From assembly GCF_002163625.1 (NCBI RefSeq), contig NZ_CP020892.1, positions 1,054,001 through 1,118,000 on the forward strand: DNA of 64,000 bases, in the 5' to 3' direction. The stretch is from Pseudomonas sp. M30-35 (GTDB taxonomy: Bacteria; Pseudomonadota; Gammaproteobacteria; Pseudomonadales; Pseudomonadaceae). A model generated the notes under the pieces. That model searched no databases and was not told the origin of the DNA. It saw only the letters and a program-made list of their open reading frames with translations. The translations under genes and the position numbers were made by a program. Shown here piece after piece: positions 20,125-29,438 of the stretch; the stretch's first letter is position 1; every line of letters begins with the position of its first letter.

Positions 20125-20415
20125 TTACTGGCGCTTGCGCTCAATATGCCGCAGTCGACTGCCTTCGAATGTGAGGATGCTATTGACGCCGTTATTAGGC
20201 CCGTAAACCCATTCTTCAATTTTCATTTCGCGGCGTTCATAAGGGCCAAGGGTGTAGCCGATTACGTCGCGAAAAGCCGGTGCACCACATTTTTCCTCGA
20301 CCTCGAATGCGCGGTCCCCGGTGCTAATCAGCTGGCTGCCACAGCGCATGGTGTCGTCGGCTTGAGCGACACCAGCACCAAGTGTGATAGACAGCAATAC
20401 CCATAAACGCTGCAT
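20125..20415 (-). CDS. DUF2845 family secreted protein (copy 2)
   Basis: 96 residues with a signal peptide (M-Q-R-L-W-V-L-L-S-I, cleavage after A-Q-A at about 19). Pattern M-R-C-G-S-Q-L-I-S, V-E-E-K-C-G-A-P, I-E-E-W-V-Y-G-P and F-E-G-S-R-L-R-H-I, aligning end to end with the downstream paralogue. It lies 11 bases after the DUF748 gene and 25 bases before copy 1, so the three may form one transcript. Function unknown. Confidence 0.85.
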   Translation of the reverse strand: MQRLWVLLSITLGAGVAQADDTMRCGSQLISTGDRAFEVEEKCGAPAFRDVIGYTLGPYERREMKIEEWVYGPNNGVNSILTFEGSRLRHIERKRQ

Positions 20416-20426
20416 AGGTTCTCCAG

Positions 20427-23400
20427 TTATTCACTGCCAAGTTGCAGCGGAGAGGCAACACGGCCATCAGTTGCGGCAGTACCTAGGCTGACATCGAGCA
20501 GGTAGATGCGCTCATCACTCAAGCCGTTCTGGGCCAAGTAATCCTTGATTGTTGCTGCACGTTCTTGGGCCAGTTTACGCAGCAGCAATTCGCTGCTGCT
20601 CCAGTGTGCGACGACTGCATCGCTAAGTTTTTTACTGCGCTGTTCCTTATCCAGCTCGGCCCATTCAGCAGGTGGCTGTTTTTTCAAGCGAGCACGGTAT
20701 ATGCCTTCAAGCATTGGCCCTTTGACGTCATCCGGTACTTCAAGCTCGTCGGCCTCACCAGGTACGGTATCGCCACGGCGTTGGAGCATCTTGTAGTAGG
20801 TCGATTGATATTCTCTCTGCAGGCGCTGCTCCGCCAGAAGCGGGCCGTCAGATGCTTGTGCGCTCATGCCTTCTACTTCAAGGCGCAAGGCCGGGCGTTC
20901 AGCAAGGGCTTTGATCAAGGTGTCGAGTGAGGTTTGCGCCGTCTTGTCGAGCTCGCTGCTGCCTGCGGCAAACTGCACGTTGCTCAAATCGACATCACTG
21001 CCGCCGGAAACCAGGCCGCCAATGAACTTGAATGGCGCTGTTGCCGCGCGAACCACCAGGTTACGCAAGGTCTGCCAAACGATTGGCATGACACTGAACT
21101 GCGGGTTGTTGAGGTCGCCCTGTACGGGCAGGGCCAAGGAGATTTTGCCATCGCTGTCTTTGAGCAGCGCCACTGCCAGCTTAATTGGCAGGTCCACTGC
21201 GCTTGGGCTGTCAACTTTTTCACCGAGTTGTAGCTGTTCTACGACCACACTGTTTTCGGCATTTAGCTTGCCGTTATTGATGCGGTAATGCAGATCAAGA
21301 TTGAGTCGGCCCTTGCGAATACGATACCCGGCGAACTTGCCGGAGTATGGCGTCAACGTGGTGAGCTCGACACGTTTGAACTGGGTGGCGATATCCAGAC
21401 TGGCCAGCGGGTCAAACGGATTCAAGCTGCCTTTGATGCTAACCGGTGCGTACTTGTCGACCTTACCGGCAATATTGATTTTCGCGGGTTTTGGCGCACG
21501 ACTATCAATGGTGCCGATCTGGCCGTTGAGCTGTTGGATCGCCGTAGCAAAGTTGGGCGTCAAGCTAAAGTCGGCAAAGTTAGCGGAGCCATCGGCAATA
21601 TTGATTTGACCAATATGGATACCCAGTGGCTTGCCTGCGGGTTCGGCTTTGGCATTTGGCTCGGCTGGCTGCGGGATCACCAGTTCACTGACGTTGGTGG
21701 TCAGGTCTTCGTTGATCAGGAAGCGCGCGTAAGGGTTGTCCAAGTTGACTTTGTCGATGCTCAGGCTGTCGCCGTGCTTATAGCTCAGGCCAGACAGGTC
21801 AAGCGTCTTCCAGCGTACAAAGTCGCGCTGCTTGAGCGTATCAAGCGTGTGTAGCTGGCTGACTTGAGCGTTACCGGTAACACTCAACTGCAATGGGGCA
21901 GTGCTGGTCAGCGCAACATTTAACTGGCTGCCAAGCATACCGCTGCGCAGCTCTAACCGCACAAATGGGTCCATGTAAGCCTGAGCGACACGCAGGTCAA
22001 TATTCTGGGTGGTGACGTTAAGGTTGGCCGTGGTTGGCGTCAGTTGTACTTTGCCTTCAGCCTGAAGCTTGCCTTGCTTGCCAAGCCCGGTATCGAGCTT
22101 GATATCAAAGGGTGTGGTGCCTTGGCTGTTAAAGTTTTTGATATCAAGGTTCAGCGGACCAAGCTCGAGCGCCAAGTCTTTCTCCGGCACCTTGTCGGCC
22201 AGATGCACTTGGTAGTCGCGTAATTGAACATCCTTGAGTAGCACAACCCATGGTTTGCTGGCTTCGGGGGTGGCGGCAGCTTGAGTCGCTGGTTTGCTTT
22301 CTGGAGCTTTATTGGCCGCAACCTGCTGGTCTTTGGCGTCTTGGTCTGTGGTGGCTGCTGTGCTGGTTGTTTCCGTGGTGCTGCTGTTTGCTGCTGTTTC
22401 TTCGGTTGCTGCAGTCTCGGTATCCGCTTGGGCTACAGCTTGAGGCTCATCGGCCTTGTTTGCCGCAGGCTCTGCGTTAGGCGCATTTGCGGCAGGCGAG
22501 GTTGGCATGGCAGCAGGTTTTTTCGGGGCTTTTTTAGCTGTGGGTTGGCTGGCAAAGAGTTTTTGCCAATCCAGTTCGCCATCGGCTTCACGACTGGCCC
22601 AGGTTTCGAGTTTTTGGCTGCGAATCTTGCCGACTACAACTTCTTGTTTAACCAGGTCTAAGGTTGTATCGCTAACTTCAAGGTTCTCAAGGTTGACCAG
22701 CGGACGCCCGTCCGGTGCTTTGATGGCGAAAGGTGAGACCTTTAGTTCGAGATTGTTCAGGCGCAGCTCTGTGCTTTTGGCCAGATCAAGCGTGTAGTCA
22801 CTCGACAGATTGAGTACGCCTTTTTCCAGATCAAGCGGCACAGCATCGCGCACGTATGGCCAGAAGCCTTTCATCTGCGCATCGGTGACTTTAATGCTGC
22901 CAGTTGAAGTGATGGGCACCAAGCTGACTTTACCGGTCCAGTCGATGCGACCGCCCCGTGGCCCTGTGGCTGACAGCGTCATCGCTGCGTTGTCGTCGGG
23001 CAGGGTGCTGAGGTTGTTCAGTTCAAGGTTTAGCGCGTCGTAAACGAAGTTGATCGGCTCGCTAGGGCGCAGGTCCTGAAAGTGCACATAGCCATCAACC
23101 AGCTTGATCCGGTCGATACGCACCGGGAAGGGCTCGCCAGGCGGCTCTTCGGTTGCAGGTTGCGGGCTTTCAGGCAGTTTGAATAATTGCGTGAGGTTGA
23201 GCCCGCCATCTTTGTCGAAAAGAATTTCGCTGTGGGCTTTATCCAGTTCAATGTCGGCAAGATGCAGCGCTTTAGTCCATGCGCTATCGGTTTCGACATT
23301 GGCATACAAGCGCTCGAAGGCAATGTGCTTGGTTTCACCGGCACCGACGCTCATCCCCCAAAGTTTCAACTCCAAGCTGAACGGGTTGAACTGCATGCGT

Positions 23401-23549
23401 TCAAGCTTGGCCGGTTGTGTGGCGTATTGCGCAAGCTGTTGATTGATCACGCGCAAACCAGCGCCTGGGATGATCAAAAAGCCCAGCAAGGCATACAAGC
23501 CAATGCCGAAAATCAGGGTGCCAGCGGTGTATTTCAGTCCTTTGTACAT
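20427..23549 (-). CDS. DUF748 (AsmA-like) envelope protein
   Basis: 1040 residues. One N-terminal membrane anchor (about 8-30, I-F-G-I-G-L-Y-A-L-L-G-F-L-I-I-P) is followed by a large periplasmic part with DUF748/AsmA-like repeats (N-x-x-F-S-L-E-L, L-D-I-A-T-Q-F-K-R-V-E-L). AsmA-like proteins are long beta-rich structures, several linked to phospholipid transport to the outer membrane; that role is inferred for this one. A low-complexity Ala/Pro/Thr/Lys/Glu segment at about 333-432 splits the conserved parts and is probably a flexible insert. The C-terminus (about 850-1035) includes a helical region with A-A-G-S-S-E-L-D-K-T-A. Confidence 0.85.
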   Translation of the reverse strand: MYKGLKYTAGTLIFGIGLYALLGFLIIPGAGLRVINQQLAQYATQPAKLERMQFNPFSLELKLWGMSVGAGETKHIAFERLYANVETDSAWTKALHLADIELDKAHSEILFDKDGGLNLTQLFKLPESPQPATEEPPGEPFPVRIDRIKLVDGYVHFQDLRPSEPINFVYDALNLELNNLSTLPDDNAAMTLSATGPRGGRIDWTGKVSLVPITSTGSIKVTDAQMKGFWPYVRDAVPLDLEKGVLNLSSDYTLDLAKSTELRLNNLELKVSPFAIKAPDGRPLVNLENLEVSDTTLDLVKQEVVVGKIRSQKLETWASREADGELDWQKLFASQPTAKKAPKKPAAMPTSPAANAPNAEPAANKADEPQAVAQADTETAATEETAANSSTTETTSTAATTDQDAKDQQVAANKAPESKPATQAAATPEASKPWVVLLKDVQLRDYQVHLADKVPEKDLALELGPLNLDIKNFNSQGTTPFDIKLDTGLGKQGKLQAEGKVQLTPTTANLNVTTQNIDLRVAQAYMDPFVRLELRSGMLGSQLNVALTSTAPLQLSVTGNAQVSQLHTLDTLKQRDFVRWKTLDLSGLSYKHGDSLSIDKVNLDNPYARFLINEDLTTNVSELVIPQPAEPNAKAEPAGKPLGIHIGQINIADGSANFADFSLTPNFATAIQQLNGQIGTIDSRAPKPAKINIAGKVDKYAPVSIKGSLNPFDPLASLDIATQFKRVELTTLTPYSGKFAGYRIRKGRLNLDLHYRINNGKLNAENSVVVEQLQLGEKVDSPSAVDLPIKLAVALLKDSDGKISLALPVQGDLNNPQFSVMPIVWQTLRNLVVRAATAPFKFIGGLVSGGSDVDLSNVQFAAGSSELDKTAQTSLDTLIKALAERPALRLEVEGMSAQASDGPLLAEQRLQREYQSTYYKMLQRRGDTVPGEADELEVPDDVKGPMLEGIYRARLKKQPPAEWAELDKEQRSKKLSDAVVAHWSSSELLLRKLAQERAATIKDYLAQNGLSDERIYLLDVSLGTAATDGRVASPLQLGSE

Positions 23550-23649
23550 AGCTAAGCGTCATCTATCCCGACAAGAAATGCTTTTGAGTATGGCACGCTT
23601 GGATGGGTTGAATGAAGCCAGTACTCGTTTGGTCGGCGATGCGATGCCC

Positions 23650-24666
23650 TTAAAACTGCAAAATCAGGGTTTTCAGCGGTGGTTGGCCATCATTTGATGG
23701 GAAGTCAGCTGCCGGGCTGATTACTTGCCAGTCACGCACGGGGCGCCCCAGTTTACTGGCACAGCGCAGTACTTGTTCGCGCCAATCGCTGATCGCCACT
23801 TTGGCCAGATTGTTACAGCAGATCAGTACACCGTCTTCAGCTGTGGCCAAAATCGCAGGCTTAAGCAGGCTTTGGTAATCACGCAGCAGATCGACTGTGC
23901 CAAATGCACTTTTCGCCCATGCGGGCGGATCAAGCAAAACCAAATCGAATTGCTGTGGGGTGAGTCGGGGATAACTCGGTAGCTTTTGTCCGCGACGCTG
24001 GGCAATAGGCAAGCCAGCGAGTTGGCGGATAGCCGGAAAGTAGTCCGACTGAATAAACTGCATCGGCACTAACTCTGGGTTCAGCGCGCTGTTTTCGCGG
24101 CCAACGGCAAGGTTGCCTTCAGCGAAATCAAGATTGGTCACCGCATTAGCACCGCCAGCAGCAGCCGCTAAACCGACGCCACAGGTGTAGGCGAATAGGT
24201 TGAGCACGCTTTTACCCGCGCTGTGTTGTTTAACCCAGCCGCGAGCGTTACGCAGATCAAGGAACAGCAGGGGATCTTGTCCGGCATGGCGTCCGCGCAC
24301 CCGGTACTTAAGCCCCCATTCATGGCCGATCAGGTCTTCGAGGGCTGCTTCCTGGGCTTTATACACAGGGTCTTGGCGGTCGATCCGCGAGTTACCTTTT
24401 GAGCGGTCGTTGTAGACCAGCAGCAGTGGCTGCTCAAGAAACTCACTGCATTTATCAGCGAGCTGTAAAAGCTCTTCTGTCGTTAGGCTCTGATGAAAGC
24501 TCTGAACCAGTAATTGCGGGCCATATCGGTCGATTGTTAAACCGCCAGCACCTTCTTGGCTGCCGTGAAACAGGCGATAGCAATCTGTGCCTTGGCTGTG
24601 CAGTTGTTCGATTAGCGGTTTACGGTTTGCCAGTGCGGCGCGCAGCGCCAGGATGAGAGCGGACAT
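23650..24666 (-). CDS. Class I SAM-dependent methyltransferase, RlmI-like
   Basis: 338 residues from the ATG at 24666 (M-S-A-L-I-L-A-L-R-A-A-L). A longer frame starting at 24741 runs through the terminator of the thiolase gene and is rejected. The N-terminal part has G-L-T-I-D-R-Y-G, seen in the RlmI/RlmK group. The Rossmann core includes V-L-N-L-F-A-Y-T-C-G-V-G-L-A-A-A (about 186-201), and the catalytic-type motif L-L-D-P-P-A-W-A-K-S is near 268, resembling the m5C-type 23S rRNA methyltransferases. The RNA target is not proven. Confidence 0.82.
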   Translation of the reverse strand: MSALILALRAALANRKPLIEQLHSQGTDCYRLFHGSQEGAGGLTIDRYGPQLLVQSFHQSLTTEELLQLADKCSEFLEQPLLLVYNDRSKGNSRIDRQDPVYKAQEAALEDLIGHEWGLKYRVRGRHAGQDPLLFLDLRNARGWVKQHSAGKSVLNLFAYTCGVGLAAAAGGANAVTNLDFAEGNLAVGRENSALNPELVPMQFIQSDYFPAIRQLAGLPIAQRRGQKLPSYPRLTPQQFDLVLLDPPAWAKSAFGTVDLLRDYQSLLKPAILATAEDGVLICCNNLAKVAISDWREQVLRCASKLGRPVRDWQVISPAADFPSNDGQPPLKTLILQF

Positions 24667-24703
24667 GCGCGACGACTCAAGAGGGGGAAGTGAGGCTAGT
24701 TTA

Positions 24704-24743
24704 TCAATAAAAATGCCGGTGCTGAGCGACAGCACCGGCATTT
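24704..24743 (-). terminator. Rho-independent terminator after atoB
   Basis: Perfect 13-bp stem AAATGCCGGTGCT/AGCACCGGCATTT (24711-24723 with 24731-24743). On the minus strand it runs into TTTTTATTG. Confidence 0.88.
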
Positions 24744-24764
24744 AAGGTTTAGCCCGGTTAGGGG

Positions 24765-24778
24765 GCTCTGAAAAAGGC
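24765..24778. repeat. Remnant of an inverted-repeat element end
   Basis: GGGGCTCTGAAAAA next to the atoB stop codon closely matches the 16-17 bp ends of the small element at 26140-26296. It is followed by GGCGGCGTTA, which recalls the ACGGCGTTA inside that element. It is probably a solo end left by loss of a second copy. Confidence 0.4.
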
Positions 24779-24786
24779 GGCGTTAG

Positions 24787-25968
24787 TTAATTGCGTTCAA
24801 TGGCAAGGGCAACACCTTGACCGCCACCAATGCACAGAGTGGCCAAACCTTTTTTCGCGTCACGCTTGATCATTTCGTGCAGCAGGGTGACCAATACCCG
24901 GCAGCCGGATGCGCCAATCGGGTGGCCGAGGGCAATCGCGCCACCGTTAACGTTGATCTTCTGAGCATCCCAACCAAGTTCCTTGTTCACCGACAGGGCT
25001 TGCGCAGCAAAGGCTTCGTTGGCTTCGATAAGGTCGAGGTCTTCGATTTTCCAGTTGGCTTTTTCCAGGCAGCGGCGAGTTGCGGAAACCGGACCTATGC
25101 CCATGATCGCTGGGTCGACACCGGCGTTTGCATAGCTGGCAATACGTGCCATGACGGGTAAGCCGAGCGCTTTGGCTTTGTCGGCGCTCATCAGCAGTAC
25201 TGCAGCGGCGCCATCGTTGAGGCTGGAGGCGTTTCCGGCGGTGACTGTGCCGTCTTTTTTGAATGCAGGCTTGAGCTTGCCCAGTGATTCGGCAGTCACA
25301 CCTGCGCGCGGGCCTTCATCCTTGGCGAAGGCAATCGGGTCGCCTTTACGCTGAGGGATCATGATCGGGGTGATTTCAGCGTCAAAACGTCCAGCTTCAG
25401 CGGCAGTCACGGCTTTTAGCTGTGACGCGGCGGCGAAAGCATCCTGCTGTTTACGGCTGATGTCATATTTTTCGACCAAATTCTCGGCGGTGATGCCCAT
25501 GTGATAGTCGTTGAACGCATCCCACAGGCCGTCGGTAATCATGCTGTCGATGATTTTCGTGTGGCCCATACGTAAGCCCGTGCGTGCTCCGGGCATTACA
25601 TAGGGTGCGAGGCTCATGTTCTCCATGCCGCCCGCAATGATGACATCGGCGTCACCGCAGCGAATCGCTTGAGCACCCAAGTGCAGAGCCTTGAGGCCAG
25701 AACCGCAGACCTTGTTCAGGGTCAGCGCCGGTACTGCATTTGGCAGCCCGGCAAGGATCGACGCCTGGCGAGCCGGGTTTTGGCCGGAAGCGGCGGTCAA
25801 TACTTGGCCGAGGATGACTTCGTCAACCTCAGCCGCATTAATACCGGTTTGCTCAAGTAGACGGCGAATAACCGCTGCGCCCAGTTCAGGCGCTGGAATG
25901 CTCGACAGCGCCCCTTGAAAGCTGCCAATTGCGGTACGTGTGGCAGCGACTATTACGACTTCTTGCAT
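24787..25968 (-). CDS. atoB: Acetyl-CoA acetyltransferase (thiolase II)
   Basis: Condenses two acetyl-CoA to acetoacetyl-CoA, or the reverse, in short-chain fatty acid and ketone body metabolism. It has 393 residues. The nucleophile Cys88 is in [10 protein letters not shown]; the catalytic His is in [14 protein letters not shown] (about 348) and the second Cys in L-C-I-G-G-G-Q-G (about 378). It has its own terminator, and no acetoacetate or hydroxybutyrate genes adjoin it. Element ends flank it on both sides. Confidence 0.93.
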   Translation of the reverse strand: MQEVVIVAATRTAIGSFQGALSSIPAPELGAAVIRRLLEQTGINAAEVDEVILGQVLTAASGQNPARQASILAGLPNAVPALTLNKVCGSGLKALHLGAQAIRCGDADVIIAGGMENMSLAPYVMPGARTGLRMGHTKIIDSMITDGLWDAFNDYHMGITAENLVEKYDISRKQQDAFAAASQLKAVTAAEAGRFDAEITPIMIPQRKGDPIAFAKDEGPRAGVTAESLGKLKPAFKKDGTVTAGNASSLNDGAAAVLLMSADKAKALGLPVMARIASYANAGVDPAIMGIGPVSATRRCLEKANWKIEDLDLIEANEAFAAQALSVNKELGWDAQKINVNGGAIALGHPIGASGCRVLVTLLHEMIKRDAKKGLATLCIGGGQGVALAIERN

Positions 25969-26139
25969 GGTTCTGTCCTCATCCTCAAAGGGTGAACAAG
26001 GCGATGCTTGTCCACCATGATTGTGCGGCTAGCCGGGTGCCCGCAGGTACAACTGGCGGATGATGAAAAGCCTGGCTAGTGGCGCCTGTGCGCGAATGGG
26101 CCATATCTTGGCACACTGCTCGGCGACGCGACCAGCCTT

Positions 26140-26296
26140 AGGGAGCCTCTGAAAAATTACTGCGCTAGATATTACGGCGTTAAAAAACTGCTCAAAATGC
26201 TCACTTAGGCCACTAAAGTCGAGCGCGACCCCGGCCGTTTTTTCGCATTTTTTTGCCTTGTACTATCGTCGCTCGCTACCTTTTTCAGAGCTCCCT
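26140..26296. mobile_element. Small inverted-repeat element (MITE-like)
   Basis: 157-bp stretch bounded by AGGGAGCCTCTGAAAAA (26140-26156) and TTTTTCAGAGCTCCCT (26281-26296), which are inverted copies with a single extra base. The inside is AT-rich, with T-runs, and has no coding capacity. Flanks read CCTT on the left and TTAG on the right, so any target duplication is only two bases or unclear. It lies in the 333-bp gap between atoB and the MpaB-type gene; the rest of that gap (25969-26139) shows nothing recognisable beyond the atoB promoter region. Confidence 0.6.
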
Positions 26297-26301
26297 TTAG
26301 C

Positions 26302-27174
26302 TTATTTGACAATGCCTAAGCGGCGGCGCGCGCGGTGGATAGAGCCATTGCGCACAGCCCAGCGCAACAAGGGGGCAAGTCGGTTAATGCGTAGGCGAAT
26401 CCAACGGCTGTGCCGTTCGCTGATAGATTGCCCAAGCATGCTTTGCGCCCAATCCGGCAGCAGATCGATGCCGCCCTGCATAAATAACTTTGCCGCGAAG
26501 CCCGCCACAATGTTTGGGGCAGGTGCATTGAGTAAAATTCGCAGAATTTCCAGTGAGCGCTCGTCGCACAACAACTGCGGCCGCATATTGTCGAGGTATT
26601 GGCTAATCTCGGCTCGTGAGCGCGGTACCTTGGTTGCACCTAAGCGTTCGGCAATCTGCGCAACTTCGGTGTAATAACGATCCTGATCCGCACCTGATAA
26701 CTCTGGGTTGCGGTAGCGCAGATGTGACTGTAGAAAGCTGTGCACTTCGGCCACGTGAACCCAGGTTAGAAGCTCCGGATCACTGGCCGCGTAAGGGCGC
26801 CCATCCGGGGCAAAGCCGGTGACTTGCAAGTGAATGGTTTTGACCTTTTCGATCAGCCAGTCGGCATCGGCTTTAGCGCCATAGGTGGTGCCGGATATGA
26901 ATAGCCCGGTACGTCGCAAGCGGCCGAGCAAGTCTTCACGAAAGTTTGAATGATCCCACACCCCGGCCAGTGCCAGCGGATGCAACGCCTGCAATAACAG
27001 GGCGCTGATACCACCGACCAGCATGCTGGTGAAGTCGCCATGAACCTGCCAACTGACTGACTCCGGGCCAAATAAACCGGGGTCGCCTTTGGGCTTTTCA
27101 AAGTCAATTTGCCTCAGCGCGAGACCGCTGAGTGCTAAAATCTGACTTTCGATTTTTCGGCGAATATATTCCAT
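26302..27174 (-). CDS. Oxygenase MpaB family protein (DUF2236)
   Basis: 290 residues of the DUF2236/MpaB/latex-clearing-protein group, which are b-type haem oxygenases or related proteins. Conserved landmarks: G-D-F-T-S-M-L-V-G-G-I-S-A-L-L-L-Q-A-L-H-P near residue 50 with the haem-region His, R-R-T-G-L-F-I-S-G-T-T-Y-G, and W-V-H-V-A-E-V-H-S-F near 135. The physiological substrate is unknown. The stop is six bases from the small inverted-repeat element, whose insertion may have removed or replaced its terminator. Confidence 0.85.
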   Translation of the reverse strand: MEYIRRKIESQILALSGLALRQIDFEKPKGDPGLFGPESVSWQVHGDFTSMLVGGISALLLQALHPLALAGVWDHSNFREDLLGRLRRTGLFISGTTYGAKADADWLIEKVKTIHLQVTGFAPDGRPYAASDPELLTWVHVAEVHSFLQSHLRYRNPELSGADQDRYYTEVAQIAERLGATKVPRSRAEISQYLDNMRPQLLCDERSLEILRILLNAPAPNIVAGFAAKLFMQGGIDLLPDWAQSMLGQSISERHSRWIRLRINRLAPLLRWAVRNGSIHRARRRLGIVK

Positions 27175-27328
27175 GGTGCGAGTGTGCGGTTTATCTGCCT
27201 GAGCTACAAGATAAGCCCAAAAAGCCTCTTGTTATACAAGCCTTATCGCTGATCGTCCGCGCTATGATCTAGACGTCGCTCCCCCTGAAAAGACGCGTCA
27301 TGCGAGTTTTCAGGGGATAGTCCCAGCG

Positions 27329-29266
27329 TTAGCGATTGAGACGTTTATCGATTAAATCATCGACGACCGATGGATCTGCCAAGGTTGAAGTATCGCCCAA
27401 GGTATCAAGTTCATTGCAGGCAATTTTACGCAGGATACGCCGCATGATCTTGCCTGAGCGGGTCTTCGGCAAACCAGGCGCCCACTGCATCAATTCTGGC
27501 TTGGCGAAGCTACCAATTTCTTTGCTGACCAAGGCCAATAGTTCCTGCTGCAGGGCGTCGCTGACTTCCACTCCATTCATCGGGGTGACGAAGGCATAGA
27601 TCCCCTGACCTTTGAGGTCGTGCGGGTAACCGACGACCGCGGCTTCTGCGACCGCGTCGTGTAATACCAGTGCGCTTTCGACTTCTGCAGTGCCAATACG
27701 GTGGCCGGAGACATTGATCACGTCATCGACTCGCCCGGTTATCCAGTAATAGCCATCTTCGTCTCGGCGCGCGCCGTCGCCGCTGAAGTAATAGCCGGGA
27801 TAGGTTGAGAAATAGGTATCGATCATGCGTTGGTGATCGCCGTAGATGCTGCGAATCTGGCTCGGCCAACTGGCTTTGATCGCCAGAACACCTGAGCCAG
27901 CACCGTCGATTTCCTTGCCTTGCTCATCGAGCAAAACCGGCTGTACGCCAAAGAAAGGTCGTGTGGCTGAGCCGGGCTTGAGATCAGTCGCCCCCGGTAA
28001 CGGCGTGATCATTATGGCGCCGGTTTCGGTTTGCCACCATGTATCAACTACAGGACAGCGCTTGTCACCGACTACATTGAAATACCATTCCCAGGCTTCA
28101 GGGTTGATCGGCTCACCTACGCTGCCAAGCAACCGTAAGCTGCTGCGCGAGGTACTTTTGACCAGATCGTTTCCTTCACGCATCAGCGCGCGCAGGGCGG
28201 TTGGTGCGGTGTAGAAAATATTGACCTGGTGTTTGTCGATCACCTGCCAGAAGCGAGAGGCATCAGGGTAATTGGGTACGCCTTCGAAAATCAGGCTGGT
28301 CGCGGCATTCGCCAGCGGACCGTACACGATATAACTGTGACCCGTGACCCAGCCAACATCGGCGGTGCACCAGTAAATCTCGTCCTGGTGATAATCAAAT
28401 ACGTATTTGTGGGTCATCGCCGCTTGTAACAAATAGCCACCGGTGGTGTGCAGCACGCCTTTGGGTTTTCCTGTGCTGCCGGAGGTGTAGAGGATGAATA
28501 ATGGGTCTTCAGCATCCATCGGCTCTGGCGGGCAGTCAGCGCTCGCGTCGTGCATAGCTTCGTGATACCAGATGTCGCGGCCTTTAAACCATTGCACATC
28601 GCCTTCAGTGCGTTGTGCGACGATTACGGTTGAGACGTTCGGGCAACTTTGCAACGCTTTGTCGACATTGGCTTTAAGCGGTACATACTTCCCGCCGCGC
28701 ACCCCTTCGTCAGCGGTTATTACGGTGCGGCAATCTGCATCGAGAATGCGGTCGCGCAGGGCGTCTGGGCTAAAGCCGCCGAATACCACTGAGTGCACGG
28801 CGCCAATCCGTGTGCAGGCGAGCATGGCGTAGGCAGCCTCTGGAATCATCGGCATGTAGATACACACCCGATCACCTTTTTCCACTCCACGGCTTTTCAA
28901 CACGTTGGCCAGGCGGCAGACTTTATGGTGCAGTTTGTTGTAAGTGATATTGGCCGACTCTGCGGGGTTGTCGCCTTCCCAGATCAGCGCAATTTGCTCA
29001 CCATGCTCGGCAAGGTGACGGTCAATGCAGTTGAAGCTGACGTTCAATTTGCCGCCCTTGAACCAGCTGGCATGGCCCTTACGCATGTCAACCTTATGCA
29101 CGCTTTGCCAAGGCTCGAACCAGTCGAGGAAGGTCTTGGCCTGCTCAGCCCAGAAGGTTTCAGGCTGTTCGATTGATTGCTTGTACAAGCGCAAGTAGTC
29201 GTCGTTGTTGATGTGTGCACGCAAGCGGACATCATCGGCAACAGGGTGGCGAGTGATCTCAAACAT
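27329..29266 (-). CDS. acsA: Acetyl-CoA synthetase (AMP-forming)
   Basis: Activates acetate to acetyl-CoA through acetyl-AMP. It has 645 residues. The AMP-binding P-loop-like motif is [11 protein letters not shown] (about 265), with W-W-Q-T-E-T-G (about 414) and [11 protein letters not shown] (about 496). The regulatory acetylatable Lys is in R-S-G-K-I-M-R-R near residue 610. Acetate assimilation genes are commonly under carbon control, and the CbrAB/CrcZ system is 6 kb away, but no regulatory site is identified here. Hairpin CCCCTGAAAA/TTTTCAGGGG at 27282-27316 follows the stop. Confidence 0.96.
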   Translation of the reverse strand: MFEITRHPVADDVRLRAHINNDDYLRLYKQSIEQPETFWAEQAKTFLDWFEPWQSVHKVDMRKGHASWFKGGKLNVSFNCIDRHLAEHGEQIALIWEGDNPAESANITYNKLHHKVCRLANVLKSRGVEKGDRVCIYMPMIPEAAYAMLACTRIGAVHSVVFGGFSPDALRDRILDADCRTVITADEGVRGGKYVPLKANVDKALQSCPNVSTVIVAQRTEGDVQWFKGRDIWYHEAMHDASADCPPEPMDAEDPLFILYTSGSTGKPKGVLHTTGGYLLQAAMTHKYVFDYHQDEIYWCTADVGWVTGHSYIVYGPLANAATSLIFEGVPNYPDASRFWQVIDKHQVNIFYTAPTALRALMREGNDLVKSTSRSSLRLLGSVGEPINPEAWEWYFNVVGDKRCPVVDTWWQTETGAIMITPLPGATDLKPGSATRPFFGVQPVLLDEQGKEIDGAGSGVLAIKASWPSQIRSIYGDHQRMIDTYFSTYPGYYFSGDGARRDEDGYYWITGRVDDVINVSGHRIGTAEVESALVLHDAVAEAAVVGYPHDLKGQGIYAFVTPMNGVEVSDALQQELLALVSKEIGSFAKPELMQWAPGLPKTRSGKIMRRILRKIACNELDTLGDTSTLADPSVVDDLIDKRLNR

Positions 29267-29392
29267 GGCGGGTTCCTTATTTTTTGTATCCGCGACTGTT
29301 TTAGGTTAGCACCCCATGGCCTGCGATTGTCGATGTGCGCCGCGCTTCACGCTAAGTGGTAGCGTCTGGATACAGAATGAGTGCAGATAAGC

Positions 29393-29414
29393 AAAACCCC
29401 GGCAATTGCCGGGG
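29393..29414 (-). terminator. Rho-independent terminator after pgi
   Basis: Perfect stem CCCCGGCAA/TTGCCGGGG (29397-29414). On the minus strand it is followed by TTTTG. It sits between pgi and the acsA promoter region. Confidence 0.8.
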
Positions 29415-29438
29415 CCTGGATTGACGCAACAGCTGCTT

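Noticed and set aside
24667-24741. N-terminal extension of the RlmI-like methyltransferase
   Set aside because: It translates the terminator hairpin of atoB; the ATG at 24666 matches the family start.
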